Source: Streptomyces sp. NRRL WC-3618 (GTDB lineage: Bacteria; Actinomycetota; Actinomycetes; Streptomycetales; Streptomycetaceae). Taken from it: a DNA stretch of 64,000 nt. The notes beneath the pieces were generated by a model. The model was not told the DNA's origin, did no database searches, and saw only the letters and a program-made list of their open reading frames with translations. Where the stretch lies: positions 1 through 64,000 of the forward strand of contig NZ_LGDW01000281.1 of assembly GCF_001280005.1 (NCBI RefSeq). The letters run 5' to 3'. A program made the translations under genes and the position numbers. Shown in pieces: positions 29,004-36,987 of this stretch (position 1 is its first letter; each line of letters opens with the position of its first letter).

Positions 29004-29597
29004 TCAGACCACCGCCCCCCGCCCCGGATCCTCCTCGTCCTCGTCGTCCTTCATACGCATCACCAGCGTCGCGAACCCGCCGAGGAACCCGCCGATGCCC
29101 AGCGTCGCCAGCCACCAGGTCATGTCCCAGCCCAGCAGTACGGCGAGCAGGAGCAGGACCGGACCGCCGAGCACGCCCAGCCAGGCGAACCGGGCGGTCG
29201 TGTCCGCGGCGGGCAGCGGAGGCGGCTCCGGCGGCACGAAGTGGCCCTCGTCGTCATCGTCGAAGTCGTCCTCCGACGCGTCCGGCGTCGTGTAGTCGCG
29301 CGGGCCGCCGACGCCCGGGGCGAAGGCGACGGAGCTGCCCAGCGGCTTCACGGGCTGCCCGTCGCCCTTGGCGACCTTGTCGGCGTTGCCCTTGGGGTCG
29401 GGGTCGACGGAGGCGTCGGTGTCGTCGTTCGTGTCCGGTTCGAGCAGTGCCAGGTCCTCGACGGACTTGAACGGCTTCGCGCCCGGCGGGTCCGGCGGCT
29501 CGTCGCCGTACGCCTCCACGATCGCGGCCCACGCGGCCGCCTCGTCGAAGGGCACACCCTTCTCCTCCGGCTCGCGGTCGGAGTCGTGCTCAGCCAC
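29004..29597 (-). CDS. Acidic membrane-anchored protein of unknown function
   Basis: A 197-residue protein. The first 130 residues are highly acidic and Pro-rich, with clusters such as DDFDDDDEGHF. Two hydrophobic helices at about 143-163 and 164-182 end the protein, followed by a short acidic tail. It is probably a membrane protein with a cytoplasmic disordered domain. GTG 29597 (VAEHDSD) overlaps the 3' end of the upstream esterase gene by 8 bp, so the two are an operon. No known domain is recognised. Confidence 0.8.
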   Translation of the reverse strand: MAEHDSDREPEEKGVPFDEAAAWAAIVEAYGDEPPDPPGAKPFKSVEDLALLEPDTNDDTDASVDPDPKGNADKVAKGDGQPVKPLGSSVAFAPGVGGPRDYTTPDASEDDFDDDDEGHFVPPEPPPLPAADTTARFAWLGVLGGPVLLLLAVLLGWDMTWWLATLGIGGFLGGFATLVMRMKDDEDEEDPGRGAVV

Positions 29598-30465
29598 CCG
29601 TGGCCGTCCCTTCCTGCTGCCCCACTTGGTCTGCCTGCCGGCTCTGGTGCGGCCCCCGCACCTCACTGGCATCCGGCCCGACCGAGTCCTTGGACTCCTC
29701 GGACCGCTCACCGGCCGCGGGTGCGAGCCGGAGGACGAACGCGTGGCTCTCCTCGAAGATCCGGTCCGCATCATGGTCCAACGTCGCGACGTGGTAACTC
29801 TGTTCCAGCACGATCTCGGTCACGTCCGTGGACGACACCCGGCTCAGCACCCGGGCCGAGTCGGCCGGCGGCACGACATGGTCGGCTCGGCTGCGCAGCA
29901 GCAGCAGCGGCTGGGTGACCTGCGGCAGCTCGCCGTCGACCAGCCGGTAGAACGTCCGCATCGAGTGCGCCGCGTGCAGCGGAACCCTGGGGTAGCCGAC
30001 CTCCGCGCCGCCCTCCTTCTTGATGTCGCTCACGATGCCGGCCACCGACGGCACGAGATGACGCACCACCGGAAGGGCGTACGCGGCAAGACCGTGCACC
30101 TTGTTCGCCGGGTTGACGACCACGATGCCGCTGATCCGGTCGCCGTACCGCGCGGCCAGCCGCAGGGTCAGCGCGCCGCCCATCGACAGGCCGAAGACGA
30201 AGACCTGGGTGCAGCGCTCCAGCAGGGCACGCAGCTCCCGGTCCACCTCCGCGTACCAGTCCTGCCAGCCGGTGAGCTGCATGTCCTCCCAGCGCGTGCC
30301 GTGCCCGGGCAGCAGCGGCAGCGAAACGGTCAGTCCGCGCTCGGCGAGGTACTCCGCCCAGGGGCGCAGCGACTGCGGGGAACCGGTGAAACCGTGACAG
30401 AGGAGGACTCCGACCTCCCCGCCCTCATGGCGGTACGGCTCGGCTCCAGGAAGGACCGGCACCAT
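29590..30465 (-). CDS. Alpha/beta hydrolase, Est30-like carboxylesterase
   Basis: A 291-residue serine hydrolase like the Est30/monoacylglycerol lipase group. The nucleophile elbow is GLSMGG near residue 96, LLCHGFTGSP supplies the oxyanion HGF, RSRADHVVPP the catalytic Asp, and SYHVATLDHD the catalytic His. All triad residues are present. ATG 30465 follows AGGAGA by 4-5 nt, better than upstream options. The last 45 residues are polar and likely disordered. It is the first gene of a two-gene unit and is divergent from an acyltransferase gene, hinting at lipid turnover. Confidence 0.88.
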   Translation of the reverse strand: MVPVLPGAEPYRHEGGEVGVLLCHGFTGSPQSLRPWAEYLAERGLTVSLPLLPGHGTRWEDMQLTGWQDWYAEVDRELRALLERCTQVFVFGLSMGGALTLRLAARYGDRISGIVVVNPANKVHGLAAYALPVVRHLVPSVAGIVSDIKKEGGAEVGYPRVPLHAAHSMRTFYRLVDGELPQVTQPLLLLRSRADHVVPPADSARVLSRVSSTDVTEIVLEQSYHVATLDHDADRIFEESHAFVLRLAPAAGERSEESKDSVGPDASEVRGPHQSRQADQVGQQEGTATGG

Positions 30466-30658
30466 CGGTCTCCTGTTCATGGGAAGGGTGACTGGGGTGA
30501 GTGGGGTGAATGACTGGGGTGGGTGATCAAGCATGGAAGCCTCGAGACTTCGAGGCGTACTTCACCGTACGCGACCGCACTGACACCGACCAGGGCCGTC
30601 GGACTCTTTGGCAGTGCCGCGGGTTAAGGTCTGATCTACAGACTATGGAGGCACTCGG

Positions 30659-31426
30659 TTGTTGTACGGCGCGATGAAGGTTTCCGTCGGGGTACCGCTG
30701 AAGGTCGCCTTCAGGCCCTGGGTGGAAGGCCTGGAGAACGTCCCGGCCGACGGGCCGGCGATCCTGGCGAGCAACCACCTGTCCTTCTCCGACTCCTTCT
30801 TCCTGCCCGCGGTCCTCGACCGCAAGGTCACCTTCATCGCGAAGGCCGAGTACTTCACGACGCCCGGTCTCAAGGGCCGGATGACCGCCGCCTTCTTCAA
30901 GGGCGTCGGCCAGCTCCCGGTGGACCGCTCCGGGGCGCGCGGCGCGGGCGAGGCCGCGATCAAAAGCGGTGTCGACGTCCTCGAGCGCGGTGAGCTGTTC
31001 GGTATCTATCCGGAGGGCACCCGTTCGCCCGACGGCCGCCTCTACCGGGGCAAGCCCGGCGGCCTCGCGCGCGTGGCGCTCGCCACCGGGGCGCCGGTCA
31101 TCCCGGTCGCGATGATCGACACCGAGAAGATCCAGCCGCCGGGCAAGGTGATGCCCAAGCTGATGCGCCCGGGCATCCGCATCGGCAAGCCGCTCGACTT
31201 CAGCCGGTACCAGGGCATGGAACACGACCGCTTCGTGCTCCGGGCCCTGACCGACGAGGTCATGTACGAGATCATGAAGCTCTCCGGCCAGGAGTACGTC
31301 GACATCTACGCGTCGGCCGCCAAACGCCGGATCGCCGAAGAGGCGAAGGCGGAGAAACAAGCCGAGAAGCAGGCGCAGAAGGCCCAGGAGAAGGCCCTGG
31401 AGAAGGGCCGGTCGGGCACCAAGTAG
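30659..31426 (+). CDS. plsC: 1-acyl-sn-glycerol-3-phosphate acyltransferase
   Basis: A 255-residue PlsC-type acyltransferase that acylates lysophosphatidate to phosphatidate. NHLSFSDSFFL is the HX4D catalytic motif near residue 40. YPEGTRSPDGRLYRGK near 118 is the acyl-acceptor EGTR motif. GKPGGLARVAL and VIPVAMIDT match motifs III and IV. The C-terminal 35 residues form a Lys/Glu/Ala-rich helix. The start is TTG 30659 or 30662 after GGAG at 30646; ATG 30674 is also possible. Divergent from the esterase and upstream of macS. Several PlsC paralogues are usual in Streptomyces. Confidence 0.9.
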   Translation: MLYGAMKVSVGVPLKVAFRPWVEGLENVPADGPAILASNHLSFSDSFFLPAVLDRKVTFIAKAEYFTTPGLKGRMTAAFFKGVGQLPVDRSGARGAGEAAIKSGVDVLERGELFGIYPEGTRSPDGRLYRGKPGGLARVALATGAPVIPVAMIDTEKIQPPGKVMPKLMRPGIRIGKPLDFSRYQGMEHDRFVLRALTDEVMYEIMKLSGQEYVDIYASAAKRRIAEEAKAEKQAEKQAQKAQEKALEKGRSGTK

Positions 31427-31462
31427 CAGTACCCGGGGGCGGGTTCGGGGGAGGCGGGGGAC

Positions 31463-32746
31463 ATGGCCGTACACGAGAAGGCCGTACGCGAGAAGGTCGT
31501 GGGCGACGGAGCCGGGCGCAGACAGACCGGGCGTCCGAAAGTCATGCGGATGTCGGTCGAGCAGCCGCTGTGGCGCGCGCTCAGCGGGTACCGCGTCCTG
31601 ACGATGCTGTACGCGATCGGGTTCTTCGCCAACGCGTACGACGGCTTCGTCCGTCCCTGGGTGGCCGTCGGCTACTTCGTCGTGCTGTTCGTCTGGACCC
31701 TCGCGACCCTGCCCAGGGTGGCCAACGCGGCCAGCTGCACGAAGCGTTTCCTCGCCGCCGACCTCACCATCGCGCTGGCCGGCATCCTCCTCACGCCCGT
31801 CGCCGACGCCCACGAGAGGGTCGCCTCGGGCGGTCCCACGCTGCCGTCGATATGGACGGCCGGTTCCGTGCTGGCCTTCGCGATCAAGGGCGGCTGGCGC
31901 TGGGCGGCCTTCGCCTCGACGCTGGTCGCCGCCGTGAACCTGGTCGAGCGCGGCACCCCGGCCCGTGACACCGTCCACAACGTGGTCCTGGTGTGGGTCG
32001 CCTCCATCGCCATCGGATACGTCGTCGAGGTCGCCCGCGCCTCCGAGCGCACCCTCGCCCGCGCCCTGGAGATCGAGGCCGCGACCCGCGAACGGGAGCG
32101 GCTCGCCCGGGACATCCACGACAGCGTCCTCCAGGTACTGGCGATGGTGCAGCGGCGTGGTGCCGTACTCGGCGGCGAGGCGGCGGAACTGGGCCGGATG
32201 GCCGGCGAACAGGAGGTCGCGCTGCGCGCCCTGGTCTCCGGCGGCCTCGTACCGGCGTCAGTGGCGCCGGACATCGCCGTACACAGGGTGGGGGAGTCCC
32301 AGCCGGACATGCCGGACTCGCCGGACCCGGTGGATCTGCGCGCCCTGCTCGTCCCGTACGCCACCTCGACGATCACTTTCTCCGAGCCCGGCGCCCCCGT
32401 GCCGCTCGCCCGGGCCGCCGCGAAGGAGCTGGCCGCGGCGGTCGGCGCCGCCCTGGACAACGTGCGCAGGCACGCGGGGGAGGGGGCCCGGACCTGGATC
32501 CTGGTCGAGGACGAGCCGGACTCCGTCGTCGTGACCGTGCGGGACGACGGGCCGGGCATCCCGGAGGGGCGGCTCGCGCAGGCCGAGGGCGAGGGACGGC
32601 TCGGCGTGGCCCAGTCGATCCGCGGCCGGCTGCGCGACCTCGGCGGCGACGCCCAGCTGATCTCGGTGCCGGGGCAGGGCACGGAGGTCGAACTGACGGT
32701 ACCGAAGGACACCGGAACGGCACGGGGGAAGACGGAGCGACGATGA
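31463..32746 (+). CDS. macS: MacS-type sensor histidine kinase
   Basis: A 427-residue sensor kinase of the NarL-partner class. About five membrane helices occupy residues 45-195. The dimerisation/phosphoacceptor motif RLARDIHDSVLQVLAMVQ contains the phosphorylated His. The HATPase domain has AALDNVRRHA (N box) and VRDDGPGIPEG (G1 box). The match to S. coelicolor MacS (morphogenesis and actinorhodin regulation) rests on organisation and position next to pfkA. The membrane-embedded sensor region suggests it detects a membrane or envelope cue. The stop overlaps the regulator start (ATGA). Confidence 0.87.
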   Translation: MAVHEKAVREKVVGDGAGRRQTGRPKVMRMSVEQPLWRALSGYRVLTMLYAIGFFANAYDGFVRPWVAVGYFVVLFVWTLATLPRVANAASCTKRFLAADLTIALAGILLTPVADAHERVASGGPTLPSIWTAGSVLAFAIKGGWRWAAFASTLVAAVNLVERGTPARDTVHNVVLVWVASIAIGYVVEVARASERTLARALEIEAATRERERLARDIHDSVLQVLAMVQRRGAVLGGEAAELGRMAGEQEVALRALVSGGLVPASVAPDIAVHRVGESQPDMPDSPDPVDLRALLVPYATSTITFSEPGAPVPLARAAAKELAAAVGAALDNVRRHAGEGARTWILVEDEPDSVVVTVRDDGPGIPEGRLAQAEGEGRLGVAQSIRGRLRDLGGDAQLISVPGQGTEVELTVPKDTGTARGKTERR

Positions 32747-33465
32747 CGGACACCGGGAACGAGAGCGGCAGGGACATGAACGGGACCGGGGAAGGGCCTC
32801 AGGGTCCCCTCAGGGTCATGGTGGTCGACGACCATCCCATGTGGCGGGACGCGGTCGCCCGGGACCTCGCCGAGTCCGGGTTCGACGTGGTCGCCACGGC
32901 GGGCGACGGCGAGCAGGCCGTACGCCGCGCCCGGGCCGTCACACCGGACGTCCTCGTGCTCGACCTCAACCTGCCCGCCAAACCCGGCGTCCAGGTCTGC
33001 AAGGAGGTCGTCGGGGCCAACCCCGCCCTGCGCGTCCTGGTCCTCTCGGCGAGCGGCGAGCACGCCGACGTCCTGGAGGCGGTGAAGTCGGGCGCGACCG
33101 GCTACCTGCTGAAGTCGGCCTCGACCGAGGAACTGATCGACGCCGTACGCCGTACTGCGGTCGGCGACCCGGTGTTCACCCCGGGCCTGGCCGGTCTGGT
33201 CCTCGGCGAGTACCGCCGCCTGGCCTCCGAGCCGGCCCCGGCGGCGGGCGCCGACGAGCCCAAGGCCCCGCAGCTCACCGACCGCGAGACGGAGGTCCTG
33301 CGGCTGGTGGCCAAGGGCCTCAGCTACAAGCAGATCGCCGAACGCCTGGTCATCTCGCACCGCACGGTCCAGAACCACGTTCAGAACACCCTGGGCAAGC
33401 TGCAACTGCACAACAGGGTGGAACTGGTGCGGTACGCGATCCAGCGCGGCCTGGACGACGAGTGA
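32743..33465 (+). CDS. macR: MacR-type response regulator (NarL/LuxR family)
   Basis: A 240-residue regulator. The receiver domain (about 23-140) has the acidic pocket VMVVDDHPMW, the phospho-accepting Asp in VLVLDLNLP, the Ser switch residue in VLSASGEH and the Lys in YLLKSAS. A linker rich in Ala/Pro leads to a LuxR helix-turn-helix (about 175-240): LTDRETEVLRLVAKGLSYKQIA. All phosphorylation residues are intact. ATG 32743 follows GGAGCGACG and overlaps macS. In S. coelicolor MacR affects morphology and actinorhodin; targets in this organism are not inferable from sequence. Confidence 0.89.
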   Translation: MTDTGNESGRDMNGTGEGPQGPLRVMVVDDHPMWRDAVARDLAESGFDVVATAGDGEQAVRRARAVTPDVLVLDLNLPAKPGVQVCKEVVGANPALRVLVLSASGEHADVLEAVKSGATGYLLKSASTEELIDAVRRTAVGDPVFTPGLAGLVLGEYRRLASEPAPAAGADEPKAPQLTDRETEVLRLVAKGLSYKQIAERLVISHRTVQNHVQNTLGKLQLHNRVELVRYAIQRGLDDE

Positions 33466-33598
33466 CGACGAGTCACGACGGGCGATAAGGGGCGACGAAG
33501 GGCGAGAACCCTTGAGAACACGTGAGGAGCCTCGACGCCGAGTGAGACGCGCGTCACACTGATCCTTCGTCAGGAACCCGCGGCGAAGGGACATATCC

Positions 33599-34627
33599 AT
33601 GCGCGTCGGAGTACTGACCGGAGGCGGCGACTGCCCCGGGCTCAACGCCGTCATCCGGGCCGTCGTCCGCAAGGGCGTACAGGAGTACGGGTACGACTTC
33701 GTCGGCTTCCGGGACGGCTGGCGAGGTCCGCTGGAGGGCGTGAGCGTGCGCCTCGACATCCCCGCCGTACGCGGCATCCTCCCGCGCGGCGGCACCATCC
33801 TCGGCTCCTCGCGGACCAATCCGCTCAAGCAGGAGAACGGCATCGCCCGTATCCGGGAGAACCTCGCCGCGCAGGAGGTCGACGCGCTCATCGCGATCGG
33901 CGGCGAGGACACCCTCGGAGTCGCGGCCCGGCTGACCGGCGAGCACGGGATTCCGGTCGTCGGCGTACCGAAGACGATCGACAACGACCTGTCCGCCACC
34001 GACTACACCTTCGGCTTCGACACCGCCGTCGGCATCGCGACGGAGGCGATCGACCGACTGCACACCACCGCCGAGTCGCACATGCGCGTCCTCGTCTGCG
34101 AGGTGATGGGCCGCCACGCCGGCTGGATCGCCATCCACTCCGGCCTCGCGGGCGGCGCCAACGTCATCCTCATACCCGAACAGCGCTTCGACACGGAACA
34201 GGTGTGCACCTGGGTGACCTCGCGCTTCAGCGCCTCGTACGCCCCGATCGTGGTCGTCGCGGAGGGCGCCATGCCCAAGGACGGCGACATGGTGCTCAAG
34301 GACCAGTCCCTCGACTCCTTCGGACACGTGCGCCTGTCCGGCGTCGGCGAATGGCTGGCCAAGGAGATCGAGAAACGGACCGGCAAGGAGGCGCGCACCA
34401 CGGTGCTCGGCCACGTCCAGCGCGGCGGCACCCCCAGTGCCTTCGACCGCTGGCTCGCCACCCGCTTCGGCCTGCACGCCATCGAGGCGGTCCGCGACGG
34501 CGACTTCGGCAAGATGGTCGCCCTGCGCGGCACGGACATCGTCCGCGTCCCGATCGAGGAGGCCACAGCGAAGCTGAAGACGGTCGACCCGAAGCTGTAC
34601 GACGAGGTCGGCGTGTTCTTCGGCTGA
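33599..34627 (+). CDS. pfkA: 6-phosphofructokinase with PPi-type active-site residues
   Basis: A 342-residue group III phosphofructokinase. LTGGGDCPGLN forms the phosphate-binding loop, PKTIDNDL the catalytic segment and VLGHVQRGG the effector/subunit region. At the donor-discriminating site it has Glu103-Asp104-Thr105 in GGEDTLG, where ATP enzymes usually have Gly at 104, and Lys125 in PKTID. In this family Asp104 with Lys at the second position is the signature of pyrophosphate-dependent enzymes such as that of Amycolatopsis methanolica. The true phosphoryl donor is therefore open. ATG 33599 is the start. It is convergent with the TrpE-G gene. Confidence 0.92.
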   Translation: MRVGVLTGGGDCPGLNAVIRAVVRKGVQEYGYDFVGFRDGWRGPLEGVSVRLDIPAVRGILPRGGTILGSSRTNPLKQENGIARIRENLAAQEVDALIAIGGEDTLGVAARLTGEHGIPVVGVPKTIDNDLSATDYTFGFDTAVGIATEAIDRLHTTAESHMRVLVCEVMGRHAGWIAIHSGLAGGANVILIPEQRFDTEQVCTWVTSRFSASYAPIVVVAEGAMPKDGDMVLKDQSLDSFGHVRLSGVGEWLAKEIEKRTGKEARTTVLGHVQRGGTPSAFDRWLATRFGLHAIEAVRDGDFGKMVALRGTDIVRVPIEEATAKLKTVDPKLYDEVGVFFG

Positions 34628-34639
34628 GGGCGGTGGGTG

Positions 34640-34690
34640 GTTGCGCGCGCCCACGCGGCGGAGCCGCAATTCGACACAGCCCCGCGCCCC
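34640..34690 (-). repeat. Intergenic repeat family A, copy 3 (inverted)
   Basis: Read on the minus strand this is GGGGCGCGGGGCTGTGTCGA, then TTGCGGCTCCGCCGCGTGGGCGCGC, the same family as 2511-2560 and 28021-28070. It lies downstream of pfkA. Confidence 0.75.
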
Positions 34691-34730
34691 TGAGAAGCAC
34701 GGGCCGCGCCCGGCGCTTCTCAGGGGCGCG
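34683..34730. terminator. Bidirectional terminator between pfkA and the TrpE-G gene
   Basis: Perfect 16-bp arms (CGCGCCCCTGAGAAGC at 34683-34698, complement at 34715-34730) enclose a GC-rich loop that can itself pair. It separates two convergent genes. No U tract is obvious. Confidence 0.7.
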
Positions 34731-34733
34731 AAC

Positions 34734-36647
34734 CTACCGCGTCCGCAGGGACTGCACCCCCGCCACCAACTCCCGTACGACAGCGGGCCCGTTCAGCGTC
34801 AGCACCGACTCCGGGTGGAACTGGACGCCCGCGAAACCGGGGCCCCGCACCGCGTGCACCTCACCGCTCGCACTCCGGCTGACCTCGACCTCGTGCGCCG
34901 CCAGTTCCCTGGCGGCCTCGTCGTCGCAGCGCGCCACGAAGCTGTTGTAGAAGCCGACGGTCTCCGTCCGCCCGAACAGATCGATCTCCGTCTGCGCGCC
35001 CTGGTAGGGCACTTCCTTCCGTACGATCTCCAGCCCCAGTTCCGCCGCGATCAGCTCGTGCCCGAGGCAGACCCCGAGGACGCCGTGCCGGTGGTCCCGG
35101 ACGGCCTCGGCGGTCAGTTCGCGCAGGAACCGCATCTTCGGGTCGGCCAGGTCGCCCGGATCACCCGGGCCGGGCCCCAGAACCAACGGCCCCTCGTGGC
35201 CCGGGACCGCCTCCCGCAGCCCCGGTTCGTCGTAGCGCCGCACGGTCACCTCCAGGCCCGACGAGCGCAGGACGTGCGCGAGCATCGCCGTGAAGGTGTC
35301 CTCGGCGTCGACGACCAGCGCGTGTCCGGTCAGCTCCTGGGTCCGCTCCCGCATCCGCAGCCAGAACGGCGCCAGCGAGCCCCGCCGACCGTCCAGGGCC
35401 GCACGCACCCGTGGATCGTCCATGAGCCGCGCCCGTACGCCCGTCTCCCGGGGCCTTCCCGGTACGACACCCAGCGCCGCCAGCACCCCGGCCGCCTTGG
35501 CGTGGGTCTCGGCGACCTCGCCCGCCGGGTCCGAGCCACGGACGAGCGTGGCGCCGACCGGCACCCGCAGCCGTCCGTCCGGCGCGATGTCGGCGGTCCG
35601 GATGAGGATCGGCGAGTCGAGGGTCTGGGCACCGCCCGCGTCCCGCCCGACCAGCGCCAACGCCCCCGCGTAATAGCCGCGCCCACCGACCTCGTGCCGC
35701 TCGATCACCCGGCACGCGTTCTGCACGGGCGACCCCGTGACGGTCGCGGCGAACATGGTCTCCTTCAGCACCTCCCGCACATCCAGCGAGGAGCGTCCCC
35801 GCAACTCGTACTCGGTGTGCGCGAGGTGGGCCATCTCCTTCAGCCGGGGCCCGACCACGACCCCGCCCATGTCGCCGACGGTGCACATCATCTTGAGCTC
35901 CTCGTCGACGACCATCGACAGCTCCTCGATCTCCTTGCCGTCGGCGAGGAAGGAGAGCAGGTGCTCGGGGGTCGGCCCCCCGGCCGGATAGCGGTACGTC
36001 CCGCTGATCGGGTTCATGACCACGGTCCCGCCGGACATCCGCACGTGCACCTCGGGACTGGCCCCGACGAGGGTCCGCCCACCCGTCGCCCGCCCCCGCC
36101 CTTCCAAGGAAGGCGCTTCGGGCCCTTGCTGATTTCCGGTGTGCACGACGAACGTCCAGTACGCACCTCGCTCCCCGACCAGCAGCCGCCGGAACAGAGC
36201 GAGGGCGTCGGCGCGCCCGAACCCCGGGATCTCCCCCTCGTACGTCCGCCGGATGACGAAGTTCGCCCCCTCGCCCCGCCCGATCTCCTCCCGCAGCACC
36301 CGCCCCACGATGTCCGCGTACTCCTCGTCCCCGACGTCGAAGCCACCGCCCTCGACCCGCACGTCATGCGCGGGAAGCTGGGCCAGCGCCTCCGCCAGCG
36401 GGAGCGCGTACGTCTCCTCGGGCGTGAGCACCGATAGGGGGGTGCCGTCGTCGCGCACGTCGAAGCCGCGCTCGCGGATCTGGCGGAAGGGGATGAGGGC
36501 GAGGCCCTCGTCGGGGATGTCGGCGAGCCGCTCGTACGTCGTCACCGGGCCGATCAGCAGTTCGACCACGGAGTGGTCGTGGCCGGGCGTGCGGCGGCTG
36601 AGCAGGGCGAACGGTCGATTGTCGTGCAGGAGCTGGTCGAGTCGCAT
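34734..36647 (-). CDS. trpE: Anthranilate synthase, fused TrpE-TrpG type
   Basis: A 637-residue fusion. Residues 1-420 are the chorismate-binding (TrpE/PhzE-like) part, with PISGTYRYPAGG, ELSMVVDEELKMM and ATVTGSPVQNACRVI carrying active-site residues. About 430-637 is a class I glutamine amidotransferase with the nucleophile Cys in GVCLGHELIA and the His-Glu pair in VQFHPES. It should convert chorismate and glutamine to anthranilate. Fused forms in Streptomyces serve primary or secondary metabolism. The Trp leader and nearby DAHP synthase point to tryptophan supply. ATG 36647 follows GAGGAA. A TrpE name is used for convenience. Confidence 0.92.
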   Translation of the reverse strand: MRLDQLLHDNRPFALLSRRTPGHDHSVVELLIGPVTTYERLADIPDEGLALIPFRQIRERGFDVRDDGTPLSVLTPEETYALPLAEALAQLPAHDVRVEGGGFDVGDEEYADIVGRVLREEIGRGEGANFVIRRTYEGEIPGFGRADALALFRRLLVGERGAYWTFVVHTGNQQGPEAPSLEGRGRATGGRTLVGASPEVHVRMSGGTVVMNPISGTYRYPAGGPTPEHLLSFLADGKEIEELSMVVDEELKMMCTVGDMGGVVVGPRLKEMAHLAHTEYELRGRSSLDVREVLKETMFAATVTGSPVQNACRVIERHEVGGRGYYAGALALVGRDAGGAQTLDSPILIRTADIAPDGRLRVPVGATLVRGSDPAGEVAETHAKAAGVLAALGVVPGRPRETGVRARLMDDPRVRAALDGRRGSLAPFWLRMRERTQELTGHALVVDAEDTFTAMLAHVLRSSGLEVTVRRYDEPGLREAVPGHEGPLVLGPGPGDPGDLADPKMRFLRELTAEAVRDHRHGVLGVCLGHELIAAELGLEIVRKEVPYQGAQTEIDLFGRTETVGFYNSFVARCDDEAARELAAHEVEVSRSASGEVHAVRGPGFAGVQFHPESVLTLNGPAVVRELVAGVQSLRTR

Positions 36648-36727
36648 CGTGTTCCTCTTCCATCGATCGATGACTTGATCAGTGATCGGGAGGAACGGCC
36701 GGGCGAGGAGGTCCGCGGAAGTCCGCG

Positions 36728-36761
36728 AAAACACCGAAGGCCGCCCCTCGGGCGGCCTTCG
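36728..36761 (-). terminator. trp attenuator terminator
   Basis: On the minus strand CGAAGGCCGCCC pairs with GGGCGGCCTTCG around GAG (36735-36761), followed by GGTGTTTTC. It lies between the Trp-rich leader peptide and the TrpE-G gene. Confidence 0.88.
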
Positions 36762-36782
36762 CGAAGTCTTGCGTACGCGCAG

Positions 36783-36839
36783 TCAGTGGGCCGCCGAGTG
36801 AGCGGGCCACCACCAGTTCTGGGTCGAGTGCGCGAACAT
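36783..36839 (-). CDS. trpL: trp leader peptide with three consecutive Trp codons
   Basis: An 18-residue leader, MFAHSTQNWWWPAHSAAH, with three consecutive TGG codons, ends 22 nt before the attenuator hairpin. Ribosome stalling at the Trp run when charged tRNA-Trp is scarce would disrupt the terminator and permit transcription of the TrpE-G gene. TAGGGT on the minus strand (36847-36852) ends 7 nt before the ATG, so the leader mRNA is probably leaderless. The same arrangement is known for Streptomyces trpE leaders. Confidence 0.9.
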   Translation of the reverse strand: MFAHSTQNWWWPAHSAAH

Positions 36840-36974
36840 GCGACGGACCCTACACCACGGGCCACGGGCGGATCGTGAACCGACGCGCGGACCGGCCATT
36901 CCGCTCACCGGACCCGAACGAGCGATCCCCGTCTCACTTGATGAGCAGGCGGCTGGATGCCCTGCGTGACCCCG

Positions 36975-36987
36975 TAATGTGGGGCTG
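36975..36987 (+). promoter_or_regulatory. -10 element of a leaderless DAHP synthase mRNA
   Basis: TAATGT (36975-36980) ends 6 nt before the GTG start at 36987, and no Shine-Dalgarno is present, so transcription probably begins at the start codon. Confidence 0.5.
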
